DNA from: JAWLCG01 sp041687295 | Lineage (GTDB): Bacteria; Planctomycetota; Phycisphaerae; SM23-33; FEN-1343 | Direction of reading: 5' to 3' | DNA length: 10,919 nucleotides | Assembly: GCA_041687295.1 (NCBI GenBank) | Contig: JAWLCG010000154.1 | Span: 1 to 10,919, forward strand | In this document: positions 7,137 through 10,919 of the stretch, piece by piece | Layout: every line of letters starts with the position of its first letter | Position numbering within the stretch: position 1 is the first letter of the stretch | Position numbers and translations under genes: made by a program | Notes under the pieces: model-generated | The model's input: the letters and a program-made list of their open reading frames with translations, nothing else | Told to the model about the DNA's origin: nothing | Databases searched by the model: none

Positions 7137-7889
7137 ATGCTGACCAAACGATTCTGGCTGGCTTGTGTGGCGGTGGCGTGTCTGGCCTTGGTCTGTGCCG
7201 ATGCACAGGCCAGCATGCTTCATGTGAGCTTCGAGGGTCCCGGCTATGTGGCTGGCGAACTGCCCCCGTCGCCGTGGTGGCAGGAGTACGGCAACGTGTA
7301 CCATTCGGTCGCCGCGGGCGCGGGGTTCAACGGCACGCAGGCCCTGGCGATCCCGAAGGACACCAGTTGGCCGGGTGTCACCTTTGATCTGCCCACGCCG
7401 CTGACGTCGGAGATGGGTCCGGTCAGCGTGTCGATTCTGTTCCAGCCGGCCGGGGGGCAGCACCCGATGGCGAACTTCATGTCCTTTGGCGGGATGCATG
7501 TTGGCCGGGGGGACAAGCGGTTCGACTCGGGGGTCTACAAGGGCCTGATCTTCCGCAAGGTCAGCGGCAGCAACGGCATCTATGGCCCCGGGGGCGCCAG
7601 CGTCTATGGTACGCATATCAGCGGCTTCGCCGTGAACGAGTGGTATGAGCTGACCTACGAGATCAATGCGGCCTGGGATACCCTGACCCTCAAGGCCGGG
7701 CCGGTGGGCGGGGCGATGGCCTCCATGACCACGTCCTGGGACGGGGGCGATATCACCCGCGTCTGGCTGGTGGGGACGCAGGACGGCGGGCCGGCGATCT
7801 TCGACGACCTGGCTGTGGTTCCCGAGCCGGCCTCGCTATCGCTGCTGGCCCTGGGCGGCCTGGCGATGGTCTGCCGCCGTCAGCGGTAA
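7137..7889 (+). CDS. PEP-CTERM sorting-domain protein with LamG/concanavalin-like body
   Basis: This 250-residue exported protein starts with a signal peptide (MLTKRFWLACVAVACLALVC, cleavage near ADAQA). The body, about 26-225, has alternating strands including HVSFEGPGYVAG, a PVSVSILFQPAG segment, WYELTYEINAAWDTLTLKAG and a final IFDDLAV, which is how many planctomycete and verrucomicrobial LamG-like beta-sandwich proteins read; the fold call is by pattern only. VPEP (P229-E230-P231) starts the C-terminal sorting tag, followed by a hydrophobic helix and CRRQR, the usual exosortase substrate arrangement. Lectin-like or carbohydrate-associated binding at the cell surface is possible, but no ligand residues can be named. 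It follows a candidate promoter-palindrome pair and is not tightly linked to either neighbour. Starts at 7098 or 7122 are possible; 7137 gives the best signal peptide. Confidence 0.82.
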   Translation: MLTKRFWLACVAVACLALVCADAQASMLHVSFEGPGYVAGELPPSPWWQEYGNVYHSVAAGAGFNGTQALAIPKDTSWPGVTFDLPTPLTSEMGPVSVSILFQPAGGQHPMANFMSFGGMHVGRGDKRFDSGVYKGLIFRKVSGSNGIYGPGGASVYGTHISGFAVNEWYELTYEINAAWDTLTLKAGPVGGAMASMTTSWDGGDITRVWLVGTQDGGPAIFDDLAVVPEPASLSLLALGGLAMVCRRQR

Positions 7890-7940
7890 CGGGGTTCCGG
7901 GGACACCATCCGGGGTTCCGGGGACACCATACCGAACTGG
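7890..7940 (+). repeat. Left end of a REP/RAYT element, with a duplicated 20-base unit
   Basis: CGGGGTTCCGGGGACACCAT occurs twice in tandem, at 7890-7909 and 7911-7930, one base apart; the second continues ACCGAACTGG to 7940. The segment GTTCCGGGGACACCATACC matches the inverse complement of the right end (8289-8307) at 18 of 19 bases. The repeat begins on the base after the TAA stop of the PEP-CTERM gene. Confidence 0.65.
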
Positions 7941-7944
7941 CGGC

Positions 7945-7972
7945 TTGACAGGGCGGGGGAGTTGCGTAAGCT
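7945..7972 (+). promoter_or_regulatory. Candidate promoter of the decayed transposase
   Basis: TTGACA at 7945-7950 is a perfect -35 hexamer; TAAGCT at 7967-7972, 16 bases on, is a weak -10. It lies immediately inside the left end and just upstream of the GTG at 7979, the position expected for the element's own transposase promoter. Confidence 0.3.
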
Positions 7973-7978
7973 GAGTCC

Positions 7979-8215
7979 GTGGTGCGGATTACACGATTCG
8001 TGTCCCCTGGCAGGCCGAACGAACCGCCGGGTGGGTCTGCCGTAGGACCGAGTATCTCCGCCAGGAGGATTCGCCCGCCCTGGCCCAGCCCCTGGCCCAC
8101 CACGAGTTCACCGGCCCGCCGCTGGGCGAGGCGCCCTTTCTGCAGCGCCTCACGCGCCAACCTTGGCGTGGAATCGAGATCCTTGCAGGGCGAGGGGCTG
8201 CACATACAATGAGGG
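7979..8215 (+). pseudogene. RAYT (Y1 HUH) transposase remnant, N- and C-terminal fragments only
   Basis: From the GTG at 7979 the reading is MVRITRFVSPGRPN, closely like the opening of one RAYT group (M-A-R-x-A-R-x-V-x-P-G-x-P-H). From about 8047, in a different frame, TEYLRQEDSPALAQP is followed by FTGPPLGEAPFLQRLTRQ (8107-8160), which resembles the conserved RAYT tail T-G-R-P-L-G-S-x-x-F-x-x-R-L-E. The catalytic HUH and Tyr regions between them are absent. A full member is a little over 200 residues, so well over half of the gene has been deleted, with a frame change at a junction somewhere in about 8015-8046. Recognition is from memory of family motifs. A 77-codon frame from 7979 to 8212 remains open but its second half is out of frame with the RAYT tail, so it is not a functional gene. 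Confidence 0.5.
8183..8210 (+). promoter_or_regulatory. Candidate outward promoter inside the element, facing the GH30 gene
   Basis: TACAAT at 8205-8210 (five of six to TATAAT) has TTGCAG at 8183-8188 upstream with a 16-base spacer. It points at the GH30-ankyrin gene, whose ATG is about 138 bases downstream, and no better candidate lies closer. The -35 match is poor. Confidence 0.25.
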
Positions 8216-8262
8216 CCGACCCCTGTTGGTGGAGCCCGGGCCTCCAATGACGATGGGGTCGG
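8216..8262 (+). repeat. Hairpin near the right end of the RAYT element
   Basis: CCGACCCC at 8216-8223 and GGGGTCGG at 8255-8262 are perfect complements around 31 bases, and that loop itself contains a near-palindrome, GGAGCCCGGGCCTCC. It lies just after the transposase remnant and before the right inverted end, the usual place for a structured REP end; it could also act as a terminator-like structure, but there is no T-run. Confidence 0.4.
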
Positions 8263-8280
8263 GGCTGCCGTGCTGTATCA

Positions 8281-8308
8281 CCGAACTGGGTATGGTGTCC
8301 CCAGAACG
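8281..8308 (-). repeat. Right inverted end of the REP/RAYT element
   Basis: On the plus strand it reads CCGAACTGG followed by GTATGGTGTCCCCAGAACG. The inverse complement matches the left end at 7914-7932 with one difference. Orientation opposite to the left end supports it as the boundary of one element. Confidence 0.6.
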
Positions 8309-8347
8309 CAAAGGTCGCTTCAGGATGCTCTGTGCGAAAGGCAACTC

Positions 8348-10684
8348 ATGAACGGGTCATGGCTGGCAGGGCTGGCGCTTTGGGCTGGAGGTGCGATGAT
8401 GGCGGCGTTCTTCCCGGCATCGGCATGGGCTCAGGGCCCTGAAGTGGCGACGGTCTCGGTCGCCCCGGCGACGCGTCACCAGACGATCGAGGGTTTCGGA
8501 ACCTGCCTGACGACGTTCTTCCGTCCCCAGGCCGTGTACGCGAGCCCGGCGTTCCTCGACTTCGCCGTTCACGACCTGGGCCTGAGCATGGTTCGGCTGT
8601 CGATCCCGGAGTTCATTGAGCGGATCAACGACGATGGCGACCCGCACCGCTTCCATTGGGACGGGTACGTCATGGCAGGCCGGGGCTCGCGGTGGTCGCT
8701 GCCCGACCGGATGGCGCTGCTGCAGGAGTTCAAGAACCGCGGCATCGAGCGGTTCCTGGCCACCCCCTGGTCGCCGCCGGACTTCACCAAGACCAACCGG
8801 GCCCCCACCGATGGCGGCTACCTCCGCATCGACCGCGTCGATGAGTACGCCGAGTTCATGGCCGCCTTCATCATCCTCGCCAAGCACAACTGGGGGATCG
8901 ACTTCAACTGGATCACCACGCAGAACGAGCTGCTGTTCACCCAGTCGTTCCGCTCATGCGTCGACCATCCGCAGATGGTTCGCGAGAAGGTTCGGGCCCT
9001 GATGGGCAAGTTCGAGCGTGAGGGGATCCGCACGTTGATCCTTACGCCCGAGGACATGATGTCCGCCCACCGCATGCGCGAAAGCATCCTGCCGCTCATG
9101 GCCGACCCCCAGACGCGGGAGTTTCCCGGCCACTTCACGACGCACCGACAGGGCGGGGCGGAGGAACTGCGGAAGTGGCGAAGCTACACCGACACCTACG
9201 GCCGGCAGAACTGGATGACCGAGACCTCGGGGCATGCCCAGACCTGGGACGGCGCCCTGCGCATGGCCATCGACATGCATGAGTATCTCGTCGACGGCAA
9301 CTTCAGCGCCTGGGTCTACTGGCAGTTGGTCGATTCGCCCCGGGCGGGGGTGTACTGCCTGGTCACCGCTGAGGGCGACCGGTGGGACATCACGCCCAAG
9401 TACCACGCCGCCCGCCATTTTTACCGGTTCGTCCGGCCGGGGGCGGTCCGGGTCGAGTCGTCGGCCACGCTGACGAGCCTCCGGGCGTCGGCCTTTGTCC
9501 ATGACGTGGACGGGACGCTGTCGATCGTGCTGGTCAACGAGTCGCCCGAGCAGCGGTCCGTCGAACTGGCGCTGGAGGGGCCTGGGCTGCCGACGACCTG
9601 GCGGCGGGTCGAGTCGACCGAGGCGGCGGGCAGCCGGGAGCTGGACCCGCTCGGCGGGCCCGGGCTGACGCTACCGCCGCGGAGCATCACCACGCTGGTC
9701 GGCGAGGCCGACGTCCTGCGGACCCGCGACGCGCTGGACCCGCTGCCGCCGAGCTGGGACGACCCCGACCCCGACGGGCCCTGGCTGGGCGACTTTCAGA
9801 GCGACCACCGCGATATCGGCTGGACCGAGCTGCACCAGGCCATCCTCACCGGCCGGGAGGAGCGGGCCGCCGAGCTGGTGCGCGACCCGCAGCTGGCCCG
9901 GGCCGCCACCGAGGACGGCTGGACGCCGCTGCACATGGCGGCCGCTACCTTCCGCAACCCCAAGGTGCGGTTCGTCGAGATGGTCCTCGAGGCCGGCGGC
10001 GACCTGGACGCCCGGACCGTCGAGGGCTTCACGCCCCTGCACGCCGCGGCGATGAGTTCGCACACGCTCTGGCGCGAGGACCCCAGGCACAACCTCGACC
10101 GGCTTTGCCGGCTGGTCCATGCGGGCGCCGGCCTCGAAGCCCGTGACGCCACCGGCAAGACGCCGCTGCACTGGGCGGCGTGGCAGGGCTCGAGCGAACT
10201 GGTGCGGGTCCAGCCACAGGTCGTGATGCAGCTCATCGAACTGGGCGCCGACGTCAACGCCGTAGACGCCCGCGGGCGAACGCCCCTGCACTACGCCGCC
10301 GAAATGGGCTACGTCGCAATCGTGCGGGCGCTGCTGGCCGGCGGGGCCGACCCGGCCGCTCGCGACGCCGAGGGGCAAACGCCCGCCGAGGCTGCCCAAG
10401 CCCGCGCCCTGACGGACATCGTGCAGGTGATCGAGGTCGGCCCCGATGCGGCCCGGGCCGCGCTGCCGCCGCTGCGAGAGGATCAGCCCGCCCGGTCCAT
10501 CGACGACGTCCGCAGCCAGGCGCTGGTCAATGCGGCGTGGAACGGCAACCTTGATCGCGTCCGGCAGCTCCTGGCCGAGGGGGCCGACCCGCACTGGCGG
10601 GACCGTGACGGGTTCACCGCTCTGGACCGCGCCCGCGACAACAATCACACCGAGGTCATGGCCCTGCTGCGCGAGGCCCAGTAG
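8348..10684 (+). CDS. Secreted GH30-type glycoside hydrolase fused to C-terminal ankyrin repeats
   Basis: This 778-residue protein starts with a signal peptide, residues 1-28 (cleavage after AWA). Residues about 38-385 read as a GH30 retaining hydrolase: HQTIEGFGTCLTTFF at strand 1, GLSMVRLSIPEF, FLATPWSPPDFTKT, then ITTQNEL with N193-E194 as general acid/base and WMTETSG with E292 as nucleophile, followed by F-S-A-W-V-Y-W-Q. Residues about 385-450 form the beta-sandwich side domain of GH30 (HFYRFVRPGAVRV, LSIVLVNES, LPPRSITTLVG). A Pro/Asp-rich linker at about 455-490 leads to ankyrin repeats from 492 to the end, with G-x-T-P-L-H-x-A-A cores starting at G524, G560, G603 and G643 and weaker ones at 492, 676, about 725 and 755. 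GH30 members cleave xylan, beta-glucans or beta-1,6-galactan; the substrate here is not predictable. The ATG at 8348 has GAAAGG six bases upstream and opens the signal peptide; a GTG at 8270 lies inside the mobile element and is rejected. Confidence 0.87.
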   Translation: MNGSWLAGLALWAGGAMMAAFFPASAWAQGPEVATVSVAPATRHQTIEGFGTCLTTFFRPQAVYASPAFLDFAVHDLGLSMVRLSIPEFIERINDDGDPHRFHWDGYVMAGRGSRWSLPDRMALLQEFKNRGIERFLATPWSPPDFTKTNRAPTDGGYLRIDRVDEYAEFMAAFIILAKHNWGIDFNWITTQNELLFTQSFRSCVDHPQMVREKVRALMGKFEREGIRTLILTPEDMMSAHRMRESILPLMADPQTREFPGHFTTHRQGGAEELRKWRSYTDTYGRQNWMTETSGHAQTWDGALRMAIDMHEYLVDGNFSAWVYWQLVDSPRAGVYCLVTAEGDRWDITPKYHAARHFYRFVRPGAVRVESSATLTSLRASAFVHDVDGTLSIVLVNESPEQRSVELALEGPGLPTTWRRVESTEAAGSRELDPLGGPGLTLPPRSITTLVGEADVLRTRDALDPLPPSWDDPDPDGPWLGDFQSDHRDIGWTELHQAILTGREERAAELVRDPQLARAATEDGWTPLHMAAATFRNPKVRFVEMVLEAGGDLDARTVEGFTPLHAAAMSSHTLWREDPRHNLDRLCRLVHAGAGLEARDATGKTPLHWAAWQGSSELVRVQPQVVMQLIELGADVNAVDARGRTPLHYAAEMGYVAIVRALLAGGADPAARDAEGQTPAEAAQARALTDIVQVIEVGPDAARAALPPLREDQPARSIDDVRSQALVNAAWNGNLDRVRQLLAEGADPHWRDRDGFTALDRARDNNHTEVMALLREAQ

Positions 10685-10687
10685 ACG

Positions 10688-10919
10688 AAAAGGAGTCAGC
10701 AGTGCCGGGGCCGGTGGCATGGCCAGAAGGATCCATTGACGGGTGCCACGGCCTGCCGCGACGGCTGTTGGTCGCGGTTGGCCGTGTCGCGGACGCCCGG
10801 CCGATCTCTCGGCGCCAACGGGAAAACCCGGGTCTGTCCCGAATGGCACTGCCGTCTGTAACCATTGCCCGGCCTTTCCATTATGGGTTTGTGAGCTCTG
10901 CCCGCAATGTGTCACGAGG
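10688..10919 (+). CDS. Weak candidate for the 5' part of a further reading frame, cut by the window edge
   Basis: AAAAGGAG at 10688-10695 stands six bases before a GTG at 10702, and that frame stays open for 72 codons to the end of the window, beginning MPGPVAWPEGSIDGC. The product has no signal peptide, domain or recognisable motif, is rich in Arg and Pro, and shares no visible pattern with known families. In GC-rich DNA long open frames arise by chance. Apart from this the 235-base tail shows only small palindromes: CCGATCTCTCGG at 10801-10812 and CGGG-AAAA-CCCG at 10819-10830. It could equally be non-coding spacer with repeats. Confidence 0.15.

Larger units (their letters stand above)
7890..8309 (+). 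mobile_element. Internally deleted REP-associated (RAYT/IS200-like) element, MITE-like
   Basis: About 420 bases bounded by inverse-complementary ends (left 7914-7932, right 8289-8307, 18 of 19 bases equal) and each carrying CCGAACTGG in the same orientation just inside (7932-7940 and 8281-8289). Between them lie a TTGACA-type promoter, the first residues and the last part of a RAYT transposase in different frames, and a hairpin near the right end. RAYTs are single-domain Y1 HUH transposases that mobilise REP palindromes. With the catalytic middle lost, this copy cannot move itself. It sits between two genes and ends 38 bases before the GH30 start codon. Confidence 0.55.

Noticed and set aside
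7979..8212. A functional 77-residue gene
   Set aside because: Only the first dozen or so residues match RAYT; the rest is out of frame with the conserved tail motif, so it is a deleted transposase.
9671..10915. Antisense open frame of 414 codons opposite the ankyrin part
   Set aside because: The plus strand encodes well-formed ankyrin repeats; the minus frame has no recognisable content.

Overview
The window is very GC-rich DNA, probably from a planctomycete-type bacterium (Planctomycetota, perhaps Phycisphaerae; Verrucomicrobiota or Lentisphaerota are less likely). The case rests on two short C-terminal PEP-CTERM sorting tails, a dockerin type I pair fused just before one of them, signal peptides on every confident gene, large secreted proteins, and intergenic palindromic repeats plus a RAYT-type transposase remnant of a kind common in such genomes. 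The taxonomic call is inference from style; there is no rRNA or marker gene here.

Layout, all genes on the + strand: (1) 68-2008, a secreted 646-residue protein with a carboxypeptidase-regulatory-like N-terminal domain and a C-terminal HELAH zinc-protease motif. (2) 2009-2684, a gene-free spacer with two inverted copies of a REP-like palindromic module and a candidate promoter. (3) 2685-6911, a 1408-residue Gly-rich surface protein built like the passenger of a proteobacterial autotransporter (17 copies of an A-Q-S-[IV]-G-G-G-G-G repeat) but ending in a dockerin pair and a PEP-CTERM tail instead of a beta-barrel. (4) 6912-7136, a comparatively AT-rich spacer with a candidate promoter followed at once by a perfect 9+4+9 palindrome. 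(5) 7137-7889, a small PEP-CTERM protein with a lectin-like (LamG-like) body. (6) 7890-8309, an internally deleted REP/RAYT transposable element with matching inverted ends. (7) 8348-10684, a secreted GH30-type glycoside hydrolase continuous with about eight ankyrin repeats. (8) 10685-10919, a tail with only a weak candidate for the start of another reading frame.

No tight operon is visible: spacers are about 676, 225 and 458 bases, and several hold repeats. The common theme is the cell surface and exterior: every confident product is predicted to be exported, two are predicted exosortase substrates, one is a polysaccharide-degrading enzyme and one a probable metalloprotease. I see no defence system, CRISPR array, tRNA or rRNA. 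The most notable objects are the GH30-ankyrin fusion, the autotransporter-like passenger re-anchored by dockerin plus PEP-CTERM, and the decayed RAYT element inserted directly behind a stop codon.
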